Made by a program: the position numbers and the translations under genes. Below, one piece after another: positions 1-6,222 of a stretch of 10,618 nt of DNA. Location: the NCBI GenBank assembly GCA_025455985.1, contig JALOLM010000033.1, positions 1-10,618 on the forward strand, read 5' to 3'. The number at the start of each line of letters is the position of its first letter. The stretch's first letter is position 1. The DNA comes from Candidatus Nanopelagicales bacterium (GTDB lineage: Bacteria > Actinomycetota > Actinomycetes > S36-B12 > UBA10799). A model generated the notes under the pieces. That model did no database searches. It was not told the origin of the DNA and saw only the letters and a program-made list of their open reading frames with translations.

Positions 1-134
1 AGGAAGTGCACGATCCACATCGTGGACATGTCCACGTCGCCCAGGTCAGCGTCGCGGATTAGGGTCGGCGAGGTCCACATGCGGCGCATCCGGATCAGCG
101 CGGCATCGATTGTGCGCAGATCGGCGTCAGTCAT
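1..134 (-). CDS. Partial MarR-like transcriptional regulator (N-terminal 44 residues)
   Basis: The frame opens with ATG at 134 on the minus strand and runs off the left edge, so only about 44 residues are visible. They begin MTDADLRTIDAALIRMRRMW and continue with a stretch containing VDMSTMWIVHFL. A first helix rich in Leu/Ile/Arg with an RRMW segment, followed by a V-D-M/L-S-T segment, resembles the N-terminus of small MarR-family winged-helix repressors; that comparison is from memory and not searched. The start is supported by a modest ribosome site (AGGTG at 140-144, about 6 bases upstream) and by the ATGA overlap with the stop of the NmrA-like gene, which makes the two genes one operon and suggests translational coupling. 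The DNA-binding wing is outside the window, so the family call is tentative. By context it would bind the palindrome at 991-1009 and control the NmrA-like gene and itself. Confidence 0.55.
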   Translation of the reverse strand, partial: MTDADLRTIDAALIRMRRMWTSPTLIRDADLGDVDMSTMWIVHF

Positions 135-991
135 GCCCACACCTGCCTGTGCTGCTGCGCCCATTCCTCGAGACGCTGCGGCTCGTGGCCAGTGACGGCG
201 AGGACGTCGTCGGTGACTCCGTCCGCCTTGCCGAGCCGGGCGGCCGAGTAGATCGCAACGGTCACCAGCGCCATCGGCAGGGGCATGTGCAACGTCCGCG
301 TGGCGTGCAGGAGATACCGCAGCGCGCCGGGCCGGCCGTAGCGAATCGGGCGGCCGAGCACGTCGGTCAGGACTGTGCACACCTGCGCGTAGGTCAAGGC
401 CTGAGGACCAGTCGGCGTCCAGGCTGCATTGTGATGGGCTGTCGGGGCCAGCAGCGCGGCCACTGCCACCTCGGCGACGTCGTCCGCGGCTACGAACGAC
501 GTGCTTCCGGTTCCGGCAGGCACCATGAGGCAATCCCGGTCGCGGATGTCGCTGACGTGTGTACCGCTGAGGTTCTCCATGAAGAACGAAGGGCGGACGA
601 ACGTCCACGCCAGACCGCTACCGCGCAGCCACGCCTCGATCTTCGCGTGGGGCACGACGCGGTTGCGCTCGGCGCCCTGCAGCGACAGCAGGACAACGTG
701 TTCGACGCCGGCTGCCCGTGCCGCCTCAAGAGCGGGAACCATGTCCCGTCTGATGTTGCTCAGTGCCGGTGGCCGCATCAGGAACATCACGCGGATCCCA
801 TCGAAAACCGACCACGTGCTGGGGTCGGTGAAGTCAAATCGCGCGGCCTGGGCCTGCGGGTATCGGGCGGCCACCGCTGCGGGGTCGAGGTCCACCGCTT
901 TGGTCGGGGTGCCGGATGCCAGCAGGCGGCTGGTGACTGCGCCGCCGACATTGCCGAGCGCGCCGGTGACAAGAACGGCACCAGGAGACAT
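131..991 (-). CDS. NmrA-like NAD(P)-binding Rossmann-fold protein (atypical SDR)
   Basis: A 286-residue protein, counting from the ATG at 991. The N-terminus has a beta strand and a glycine-rich dinucleotide loop (VLVTGALGNVGGAV, about residues 6-19), and an acidic patch after the second strand (KAVDLD). The middle holds the NmrA/SDR_a5-type sequence HAKIEAWLRGSGLAWTFVRP followed by FFMEN, typical of cytoplasmic NAD(P)-binding redox sensors or reductases (NmrA, QorB, NAD(P)H azoreductase relatives). The classical SDR YxxxK catalytic pair is not evident. An in-frame ATG at 1006 would add five residues (MYHTY) but has no ribosome site and lies inside the operator palindrome. The ATG at 991 has TATCAT exactly at -12 to -7, fitting a leaderless transcript, so I prefer it. 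The stop overlaps the MarR-like start by ATGA. Substrate unknown; a role in response to an electrophile or redox signal sensed by the neighbouring regulator is inference. Confidence 0.85.
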   Translation of the reverse strand: MSPGAVLVTGALGNVGGAVTSRLLASGTPTKAVDLDPAAVAARYPQAQAARFDFTDPSTWSVFDGIRVMFLMRPPALSNIRRDMVPALEAARAAGVEHVVLLSLQGAERNRVVPHAKIEAWLRGSGLAWTFVRPSFFMENLSGTHVSDIRDRDCLMVPAGTGSTSFVAADDVAEVAVAALLAPTAHHNAAWTPTGPQALTYAQVCTVLTDVLGRPIRYGRPGALRYLLHATRTLHMPLPMALVTVAIYSAARLGKADGVTDDVLAVTGHEPQRLEEWAQQHRQVWA

Positions 992-1009
992 ATATGTATG
1001 ATACATGTA
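991..1009. promoter_or_regulatory. Palindromic operator, probably for the MarR-like regulator
   Basis: The core ATGTAT-G-ATACAT (994-1006) is a perfect inverted repeat around a single central G at 1000. Extending to 991-1009 gives 8 of 9 matching pairs, with one mismatch at 993/1007. It is strikingly AT-rich in a GC-rich region, covers the -10 box of the NmrA-like gene and reaches its start codon. Position and symmetry suit a dimeric winged-helix repressor that blocks polymerase. Assignment to the adjacent MarR-like protein is inference from proximity. Confidence 0.65.
998..1003 (-). promoter_or_regulatory. -10 box of the NmrA-like/MarR-like operon, leaderless
   Basis: Read on the minus strand, positions 1003 to 998 spell TATCAT, a TANNNT -10 hexamer lying at -12 to -7 relative to the A of the ATG at 991. 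No clear -35 hexamer is present 16-18 bases further upstream. No Shine-Dalgarno sequence precedes the start. This geometry predicts a transcript starting at the A of the ATG. Confidence 0.5.
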
Positions 1010-1106
1010 ACTGGGCCAGCGCGATCCGCCGATCGGTTTCCTCTTCTAGCGACTCGGTGCTCTCAGTACGGTCTTCGACGTGTCGACCGGTACCGCGCGT
1101 AGCGGC

Positions 1107-2285
1107 TCAGCGTCGGCGGATCAGCACGCCCTTTGATGTGCTCGACGACGTGCCGTTCGCACCGGTAGCGGTGCTGCGACAGGAAATGCGCTTGCCCACA
1201 TCGCGGGTCACAGGCTTGTACGTCGCTTTCTTCGCGCCCTTGATCGGCTTTCCGGATCGCAGCCATGAGGTCGTGACGCTCGTCGCACCGGTGAAGGTAG
1301 CCGCGCGGCATCGAAGTGTCTGTCCGACGCGGGCCTTGCCCTTCACCTTCGGCTTGGTGGTGGCAGCGGGCTTGAGCGCCGCGGGCGGTGAGCCAGCGGG
1401 TGGCGGGCCCGCGGGCGGTGTATCGGTGGGCGGTGTCACCGGAGTGCCGGAGGGTGCGGGGCCCCAGTCGATCGCGCCAGGATTGGGTGACCCGGTGACC
1501 TGGACGCGGTTCCCGCCGCCGGTGTCCATCACGTAGAGGTTGGTGCCGTTATCGAGCCAGACGGCGATCTTGGAGCCGTCAGGCGACCACGCGGCATCCC
1601 CTGCGGAACCTTGTGCATCGGACAAGCCGCCTGCGATGACGGTGCCGTTCGCCACGAGTTCCGTGGGAAAGGACCCATTCGAGCGCAAGAACAGCAGAGC
1701 GCCTCCGGGTGAGACGTCCGGATTTCCTTCATTCATCGGGAAAGCCGTGTTGGTTACGTTTGCTCCGCCCAGTTGGATCAGGTCCTTGTTCACGTTCGTG
1801 AAGTAGTACACAGCACCGCTGGATCCCGAGACCGGTGAGAACAGGAAGTCGACGTTGGCAGGTGTGAGGTCGGTGGGATTGGAGCCGTCCGATTCCATGC
1901 GGTACACGTTCTGCTTGGCCAGGAACCGTTCGATGTAGATGATCTGCCCAGAGGGCAGGAACTCCGGGTCTTGGCGCGACCCCGTCGTGTGCCCAGCGGT
2001 GACATTGGTAGGAGCCGCGGTCGGGGAGCCGTCAGCGGCCACGCCCACGACGTAGATCGAACCGCTCTTCTCGTAGACGATCTTTCGCCCATCCGGCGAC
2101 CAGCTCGGGTCGTCGCCGCTCGCGACCAGTTGCCGCGGATCTGTCCCGTCGGGATTCATGGTCCAGATCCCACCACTTCGCTCGAAAGCGATCCGACCGT
2201 TTTGCCCCGAGAATGCCGCCTGCGACGGCGATGCCAACGAAACCAGCATCGCCGCGACGAAGACGACCCCGCACGTCCTGCGCAT
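1107..2285 (-). CDS. Secreted PD40/TolB-like beta-propeller with C-terminal Ig-like domain
   Basis: A 392-residue exported protein. Residues 1-23 form a Sec signal peptide: MRRTC, a hydrophobic stretch (GVVFVAAMLVSLA) and a likely cleavage after SPSQA. Residues about 25-275 carry PD40-type propeller blades; clear ones are SWSPDGRKIVYE (61-72) and AWSPDGSKIAVW (232-243), with degenerate copies such as IWTMNPDGTDPRQL (40-53), VYRMESDGSNPTDLTP (127-142) and LYVMDTGGG (250-258). Residues about 277-310 are a Pro/Ala/Thr linker. Residues 311-392 look like an Ig-type domain of the kind found in actinobacterial surface proteins (VGQTLRCRA, then SWLRSGKPIKGAKKATYKP, then DVGKRISCRSTA), with Cys326 and Cys368 placed to form a disulfide. 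It is not the true TolB of the Tol-Pal system: the architecture differs and no tol genes are nearby. Probable location is the cell wall or outside the cell. Function unknown; sugar, protein or envelope binding is possible. The start is supported by a promoter directly before it. Confidence 0.85.
   Translation of the reverse strand: MRRTCGVVFVAAMLVSLASPSQAAFSGQNGRIAFERSGGIWTMNPDGTDPRQLVASGDDPSWSPDGRKIVYEKSGSIYVVGVAADGSPTAAPTNVTAGHTTGSRQDPEFLPSGQIIYIERFLAKQNVYRMESDGSNPTDLTPANVDFLFSPVSGSSGAVYYFTNVNKDLIQLGGANVTNTAFPMNEGNPDVSPGGALLFLRSNGSFPTELVANGTVIAGGLSDAQGSAGDAAWSPDGSKIAVWLDNGTNLYVMDTGGGNRVQVTGSPNPGAIDWGPAPSGTPVTPPTDTPPAGPPPAGSPPAALKPAATTKPKVKGKARVGQTLRCRAATFTGATSVTTSWLRSGKPIKGAKKATYKPVTRDVGKRISCRSTATGANGTSSSTSKGVLIRRR
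1380..1445 (-). repeat. Low-complexity Pro/Ala/Thr linker coding tract
   Basis: This tract encodes residues 281-302 of the propeller protein. The peptide repeats a PPAG/PPAGS unit (TPPAGPPPAGSPPA), and the DNA shows repeated gcgggcggtg and gcgggtggcggg segments on the plus strand. It is a flexible spacer between the propeller and the Ig-like domain and a spot where copy number may vary by slippage. Confidence 0.6.
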
Positions 2286-2291
2286 GCGGGC

Positions 2292-2320
2292 ATGCTACGC
2301 CGGGTTGGGGGATATGTCAC
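2292..2320 (-). promoter_or_regulatory. Promoter of the propeller gene, leaderless
   Basis: On the minus strand, GTGACA (2320-2315, five of six matches to TTGACA) is followed by a 17-bp spacer and TAGCAT (2297-2292, TANNNT). The -10 box occupies exactly -12 to -7 relative to the A of the ATG at 2285, and no ribosome site is present, so the transcript should begin at the start codon. It lies in the 68-bp gap after the ligase stop, so the propeller gene can be transcribed independently of the ligase. No convincing terminator hairpin was seen in the gap. Confidence 0.65.
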
Positions 2321-2353
2321 ACCTCGATCTCGCAGGGAGGGCCGCCGTTCGGT

Positions 2354-4024
2354 CTAGAGCAACTCCTCCTCGTCGAGGTCCTCAAGCCTGACTTCACCCG
2401 CCAAAACCCGGCGCAGAACCTTGCCGGTGTCGTTGCGAGGCAGCTCAACCACCCGGTGGACCTCGCGCGGACGGTGATGCGGCCCAAGCCGTTCGCGTGC
2501 CCAAAGCAGCAGTTCTTCATCGGTCACGTCAGAGCCCTCGTTGGTCACGATGTGGGCCACGAGCACCGAGCCGTAGACCGGGTCGGGCCGTCCAGTGACG
2601 GCCACGTCGGCCAGATCGGCATGGGTGCGCAGAACATCCTCGACCTCGGTCGGGTAGACGTTCTCACCCCCGGTCACCACCATGTCGTCGGCCCGGCCCT
2701 TGATCGTCAATCGTCCCTGGTCGTCGATGCTTCCCAGGTCGCCTGTGGGCACCATGCCCTTCACGGTCCCGCGTGACCCATCGGAGACGTACTCCGCGAT
2801 CGATGTGCGACTGCGCACGTACACCCGCCCGTCGGCACCGCGGGGCACAGTGCGGCCCTTGCGGTCGAACACCTCCACGCGGACCCCGGGCATCGGCCGG
2901 CCCGCCGTGTGGGGATCCTCGCGCAGATCCTCAGGTGTGGCGATGGTGGCGTAGGCCGCCTCGGTGGTCCCGTACAGGTTGTAGAGCACATCTCCGTAGT
3001 CGTTCATGAACTTCGTCGCGAGGTCTCCGGGCAGAGCCGAGCCCGAAACCGCCACACAGCGCAATGACGAGAAGTCGTAGCGGCGCTTGGTGGCGGTCGG
3101 CAGGTCGACCAGCTTCTTGAGTGTGACGGGCACCGTGATCAGGGTCTCGACCTCGTACGCCGCGATGAGCGCCAGCAACCGCTCCGGGTCCGGGTGTCGC
3201 AGGAGGATCTGCGTGTTGTCCATCACGGTGGCCATCCGGTGATGCATCCAACCCCAGGCATGGAACATGGGGGCGGCCACGAGCGTGACCGAACCCAGGC
3301 GTGTCGGGAATGCATGCAGCAGTGCCGCGACAGAATCCAGGGGGGCGGTCGTTCGTGACGCCCCGCGCAGGTGATTGCTGGTGGTGCCGCTGGTGAGGAT
3401 GACGTGTTTGGCGGGCTGCCGGACCTCGCCCACGCTGCCACTCCAGGGCATCGAGTCCAGCAAGGGGATGCCGGCTGGGTCGTCGAGGCCCAGCGACAGC
3501 ACGTTCTGCGGAATCATCTCCGCGAACTCGCGATCCCGGATCATCATCGTGATGTCGTGGGCTGCACAGACTGTCCGCACCTGGTCCGCGGTGGACCCGG
3601 TGTTGAGGTAGATCAGATCCGCGCCGGTTCGGGAAACCGCGACGATCGACTCGGCGTACGCACGCGAGTTTCGGCCCAGGATCCCGACGCGTGTGCCCGG
3701 CTGCGCGCCGCGGTCCAATAGCGAGTTGGCTAGTACGGTCGTGCGGTACTCAGCCTCGGCGAAGGTGATCTCCTCCTGAAGGGGGTCATCCACGTCCACG
3801 ATCGCGATTGCCTCGGGATCGCGCACCGCGCCGAGGGCGAAGCCGAGACCGGGTGTCGTTCCCCACTTGCGCAATGCCGAGAGCATGCGACCGGCCACCA
3901 AAGGATTGCGGGGACGGGCCAGACCCGATCGCAGAGCACCGAAGGTTCCGGCTTTCGCTATGTCCGCAGCGTCTGCGACACTGCGCAACGGGTCGAGGGG
4001 CCGCATGCCCATATCTTGGCTCAA
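2354..4024 (-). CDS. AMP-forming acyl-CoA ligase (FadD-type, ANL superfamily)
   Basis: A cytoplasmic 556-residue enzyme of typical family length, expected to activate a fatty or other carboxylic acid with ATP and transfer it to CoA through an acyl-AMP. Motifs in order, numbered from the TTG start: A3-like loop TSGTTSNHLRGA (211-222), VAAPMFHAWGW (249-259), A5 YGTTE (351-355), A7 PTGDLG (426-431), A8 hinge GRADDMVVTGGENVYPTEVE (443-462) and A10 NDTGKV with catalytic-type Lys535. The A3 loop is unusual: the normal G-x-P-K-G part is replaced by S-N-H-L-R-G, one residue longer and with Arg where Lys is expected. The rest looks intact, so this is a variant and not a wreck. The general style resembles mycobacterial FadD2/FadD12, but substrate cannot be read. 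The start is uncertain: TTG at 4024, or ATG at 4012 or 4006; none has a good ribosome site. It is transcribed divergently from argC. Confidence 0.88.
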   Translation of the reverse strand: MSQDMGMRPLDPLRSVADAADIAKAGTFGALRSGLARPRNPLVAGRMLSALRKWGTTPGLGFALGAVRDPEAIAIVDVDDPLQEEITFAEAEYRTTVLANSLLDRGAQPGTRVGILGRNSRAYAESIVAVSRTGADLIYLNTGSTADQVRTVCAAHDITMMIRDREFAEMIPQNVLSLGLDDPAGIPLLDSMPWSGSVGEVRQPAKHVILTSGTTSNHLRGASRTTAPLDSVAALLHAFPTRLGSVTLVAAPMFHAWGWMHHRMATVMDNTQILLRHPDPERLLALIAAYEVETLITVPVTLKKLVDLPTATKRRYDFSSLRCVAVSGSALPGDLATKFMNDYGDVLYNLYGTTEAAYATIATPEDLREDPHTAGRPMPGVRVEVFDRKGRTVPRGADGRVYVRSRTSIAEYVSDGSRGTVKGMVPTGDLGSIDDQGRLTIKGRADDMVVTGGENVYPTEVEDVLRTHADLADVAVTGRPDPVYGSVLVAHIVTNEGSDVTDEELLLWARERLGPHHRPREVHRVVELPRNDTGKVLRRVLAGEVRLEDLDEEELL

Positions 4025-4049
4025 GGGTCAGAAGGGGGTGCCACCGCAT

Positions 4050-4069
4050 CTATGCGTGTATACGTATAG
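4050..4069. promoter_or_regulatory. Probable ArgR operator (ARG box) upstream of argC
   Basis: A 20-bp imperfect inverted repeat, left arm CTATGCGTGT and right arm ATACGTATAG, centred between 4059 and 4060, with 8 of 10 pairs matching (mismatches at 4054/4065 and 4058/4061). Length and symmetry fit the roughly 18-20 bp boxes bound by ArgR dimers. It covers positions -29 to -10 relative to the argC start and overlaps the -10 box, so bound ArgR would block transcription. The operon itself encodes ArgR, which makes a feedback loop likely. The assignment rests on position and symmetry; no consensus scan was possible. Confidence 0.6.
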
Positions 4070-4072
4070 AGT
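4067..4072 (+). promoter_or_regulatory. -10 box of the arg operon, leaderless argC
   Basis: TAGAGT at -12 to -7 relative to the A of the argC ATG (4079) fits the TANNNT consensus. The bases before the ATG (GTCTGCAC) contain no Shine-Dalgarno sequence, so a leaderless mRNA is likely. No good -35 hexamer is visible around 4043-4050. The frame TATAGA at 4065-4070 is an alternative -10 box. Confidence 0.5.
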
Positions 4073-4078
4073 CTGCAC

Positions 4079-5080
4079 ATGGTCTCTGTGGGCGTTCTCG
4101 GAGCCTCCGGATACGGGGGCGCTGAGTTACTGCGGCTGCTCGCAGAGCACCCTGAGATGCAGGTCGGGCGGGCTTGGGCCAACCAGTCTGCGGGCCAGTC
4201 GCTGGGTTCGCTGCACCCTCATCTTGCGACATTGGCTGACCTTCCTGTGGAGACGTTCGACCCGCAGGCGGTGGACGTCGATTTCGTCTTCATGGCCTTG
4301 CCGCACTCCCAGTCGGCGCAGTATGCCGCTGCGCTGTCCACTCCGGTGGTCGACCTCGGTGCGGACTTTCGGCTGCGTGATCCTGCTCAGTGGACGAAGT
4401 ACTACGGATCGCCACATGCCGGCACGTGGGTTTACGGGCTTCCCGAACTCCCCGGCCAGCGGGAGCTGATCAAGGCGGCTCGCACGATCGCGAACCCCGG
4501 GTGCTACGCCACGGCCATCACCGTCGCAGCAGCGCCGCTCAAGGATCTCGTCGACGTCGGTGACCTCGTTGTCGTGGCCGCCAGTGGAACCAGCGGAGCG
4601 GGTCGTTCGCCCTCGGTACCGCTGCTGGCCAGCGAGGTGACCTCGGGCGTGCGCGCCTACAAGGTGGGCGGAGTGCACCAGCACACTCCCGAGATCGAGC
4701 AGAGCCTGGGCGAAGGGGCACGGCTGAGCTTCACGCCGCTGCTGGCCCCGATGGCGCGGGGGATTCTGGCCACGGTGACGGCCCCTCTGTTGCCCGGCGT
4801 GGCGCCCGAGGCGATCGGTTCGGCGCTTGCCGAGGCCTACGCAGATGAGCCCTTCGTGCGGGTTCTGCCGGATGGGCAATGGCCCACCACCCAGATGACC
4901 CTGGGCTCCAACAGTGTCGTGTTGCAGTGGGCTTACGACGAGCATGCCGGACGGGTGATCGTCTGCAGCGCCATCGACAACCTGGGCAAGGGCGCCGCGG
5001 GCCAAGCGATCCAGAATGCCAACCTGATGCTGGGACTGCCGCAGACAGCGGGCCTGACGGTGAACGGAGTCGCCCCATGA
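4079..5080 (+). CDS. argC: N-acetyl-gamma-glutamyl-phosphate reductase
   Basis: ArgC reduces N-acetylglutamyl-5-phosphate to N-acetylglutamate-5-semialdehyde with NADPH, the third step of arginine synthesis, in the cytoplasm. The 333-residue length is normal for the shorter (type 1) enzymes. Visible landmarks are the NADP-binding loop VGVLGASGYGGAEL (4-17), ALPHSQS (73-79), DLGADFRL (92-99), the catalytic cysteine in ANPGCYAT (Cys142), AASGTSGAGR (167-176) and GGVHQHTPEIEQ (197-208) with the catalytic-type histidine. The ATG at 4079 puts the Rossmann loop at the very N-terminus as expected, and it is the first gene of the operon. Its stop overlaps the argJ start by ATGA. Expression is probably repressed by ArgR at the palindrome just upstream. 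Confidence 0.97.
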   Translation: MVSVGVLGASGYGGAELLRLLAEHPEMQVGRAWANQSAGQSLGSLHPHLATLADLPVETFDPQAVDVDFVFMALPHSQSAQYAAALSTPVVDLGADFRLRDPAQWTKYYGSPHAGTWVYGLPELPGQRELIKAARTIANPGCYATAITVAAAPLKDLVDVGDLVVVAASGTSGAGRSPSVPLLASEVTSGVRAYKVGGVHQHTPEIEQSLGEGARLSFTPLLAPMARGILATVTAPLLPGVAPEAIGSALAEAYADEPFVRVLPDGQWPTTQMTLGSNSVVLQWAYDEHAGRVIVCSAIDNLGKGAAGQAIQNANLMLGLPQTAGLTVNGVAP

Positions 5081-6222
5081 GTGTCACCTATCCGCTCGGC
5101 TTCCGTGCGTCGGGCGTAACCGCCGGGCTCAAGAAATCGGGAGCCCCGGATGTAGCAGTGGTCGTCAACGACGGACCGGACGTGCATGCTGCCGCGGTCT
5201 TCACCCGCAATCGCATTCAGGCAGCACCGGTGCTGTGGTCCCGGCAGGTCGTGGCGGACGGGGTGCTGCGCGCTGTGGTCCTCAATTCCGGCGGGGCGAA
5301 CGCCTGCACCGGTCCGGAGGGTTTCGCCGACACCCACCACACTGCCGAAGCGGTCGCCGAACAACTGGGGATCGGTGCCATCGACGTCGCAGTGTGCTCC
5401 ACCGGACTCATCGGGGAGCGCCTTGACATGCCCAGGCTGCTCGCGGGTGTGCGCGATGCCTTGAACAGGGCCGACGCGCAGGGCGGCGACGACGCGGCCC
5501 ACGCCATCATGACCACCGACACGGTCGCGAAGACCGCTGTGTTCGAAGACGGCTACCGGATAGGCGGCATGGCCAAGGGCGCGGGCATGCTCGCTCCCGG
5601 GATGGCCACCATGCTCAGCGTGATCACCACGGACGCAGTCATTACGGCCCAAGACCTGGACGCAGCACTGCGAGCGTGCACAGCCACCACGTTCGATCGT
5701 GTTGACGCCGACGGCTGCATGTCCACCAACGACACGGTCATCATCATGGCCAGTGGCGCCAGCGGGATCGCGGCCAACGATGGGTTCGTCGCCGGTCTGC
5801 ACGCGGTGTGCGCTGACCTGTCGCGGAAACTGGCCGCCGATGCCGAGGGCGCGAGCAAACTCATCGACGTGCACGTCCGCGGTGCGGCCAGCGTCGACGA
5901 TGCCGAGCTCGCCGCCAGGGCCGTGGCCCGCAGCGCGCTGTTCAAGTGCGCGATGTTCGGTGAGGATCCCAACTGGGGTCGAGTCCTGTCAGCGGTGGGC
6001 ACCACCAACGCGGTCTTCGACCCCTTGCACATCGACGTAGCGATCAACGGTGTGATGGTTTGCAGGGACTCCGGTCCAGGAGAACCGCGGGAGGCTGTCG
6101 ATCTGTCCGGCAAGCAGGTCGCGGTCATTATCGACCTGCACGCAGGTGATGCCGAAGCGACAATCGTCACCACCGATCTGACGACCGACTATGTCCACGA
6201 GAACTCGGCGTACTCGACATGA
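5077..6222 (+). CDS. argJ: Bifunctional ornithine acetyltransferase / N-acetylglutamate synthase
   Basis: ArgJ moves the acetyl group from N-acetylornithine to glutamate, releasing ornithine and recycling acetylglutamate; bifunctional forms also use acetyl-CoA. The 381-residue precursor is expected to cut itself into alpha and beta chains at KGAGMLAPGMATML (168-180 plus), between Ala177 and Thr178, with Thr178 becoming the N-terminal nucleophile. Other landmarks: LNSGGANACTG (69-79), oxyanion-type CSTGLIGE (107-114), TTDTVAK (146-152), FGEDPNWGR in the beta chain, and the C-terminal HENSAYST. The frame is open further upstream, but those residues lie within argC; the ATG at 5077 is preceded by GGAG at 5066-5069 with 7-base spacing and overlaps the argC stop. 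Whether it is bifunctional or only a transferase cannot be told from sequence by eye. It ends in an ATGA overlap with argB. Confidence 0.96.
   Translation: MSVTYPLGFRASGVTAGLKKSGAPDVAVVVNDGPDVHAAAVFTRNRIQAAPVLWSRQVVADGVLRAVVLNSGGANACTGPEGFADTHHTAEAVAEQLGIGAIDVAVCSTGLIGERLDMPRLLAGVRDALNRADAQGGDDAAHAIMTTDTVAKTAVFEDGYRIGGMAKGAGMLAPGMATMLSVITTDAVITAQDLDAALRACTATTFDRVDADGCMSTNDTVIIMASGASGIAANDGFVAGLHAVCADLSRKLAADAEGASKLIDVHVRGAASVDDAELAARAVARSALFKCAMFGEDPNWGRVLSAVGTTNAVFDPLHIDVAINGVMVCRDSGPGEPREAVDLSGKQVAVIIDLHAGDAEATIVTTDLTTDYVHENSAYST

Larger units (their letters stand above)
4025..4078. promoter_or_regulatory. Divergent intergenic region between the ligase and argC
   Basis: These 54 bases hold the control signals for both divergent genes. 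Besides the ARG-box candidate, there is a perfect 10-bp palindrome TATACGTATA (4059-4068) and a shorter inverted repeat CGCAT-CT-ATGCG (4045-4056). On the minus strand CATAGAT (4055-4049) is a possible -10 element for the ligase, but it is weak. Because the palindromes are shared, ArgR binding could affect both directions. Confidence 0.5.

Noticed and set aside
110..1102. A 330-residue plus-strand frame opposite the NmrA-like gene
   Set aside because: The minus-strand reading has a clear Rossmann loop and NmrA-type motifs; the plus-strand reading has no recognisable motif.
1010..1106. Short inverted repeats (TCGAC-GT-GTCGA at 1075-1086 and CGGTACCG at 1088-1095) as a terminator for the propeller gene
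   Set aside because: The stems are only 4-5 bp and no T-run follows on the minus strand, so termination is not supported.
4879..5076. A possible 66-residue N-terminal extension of argJ
   Set aside because: It falls within argC in another frame; the ATG at 5077 has a ribosome site and begins the family-typical N-terminus.
4933..5874. A 313-residue minus-strand frame opposite argC/argJ
   Set aside because: Antisense to conserved coding sequence, composition typical of a shadow frame (many His/Gly/Arg), and no ribosome site or domain seen.
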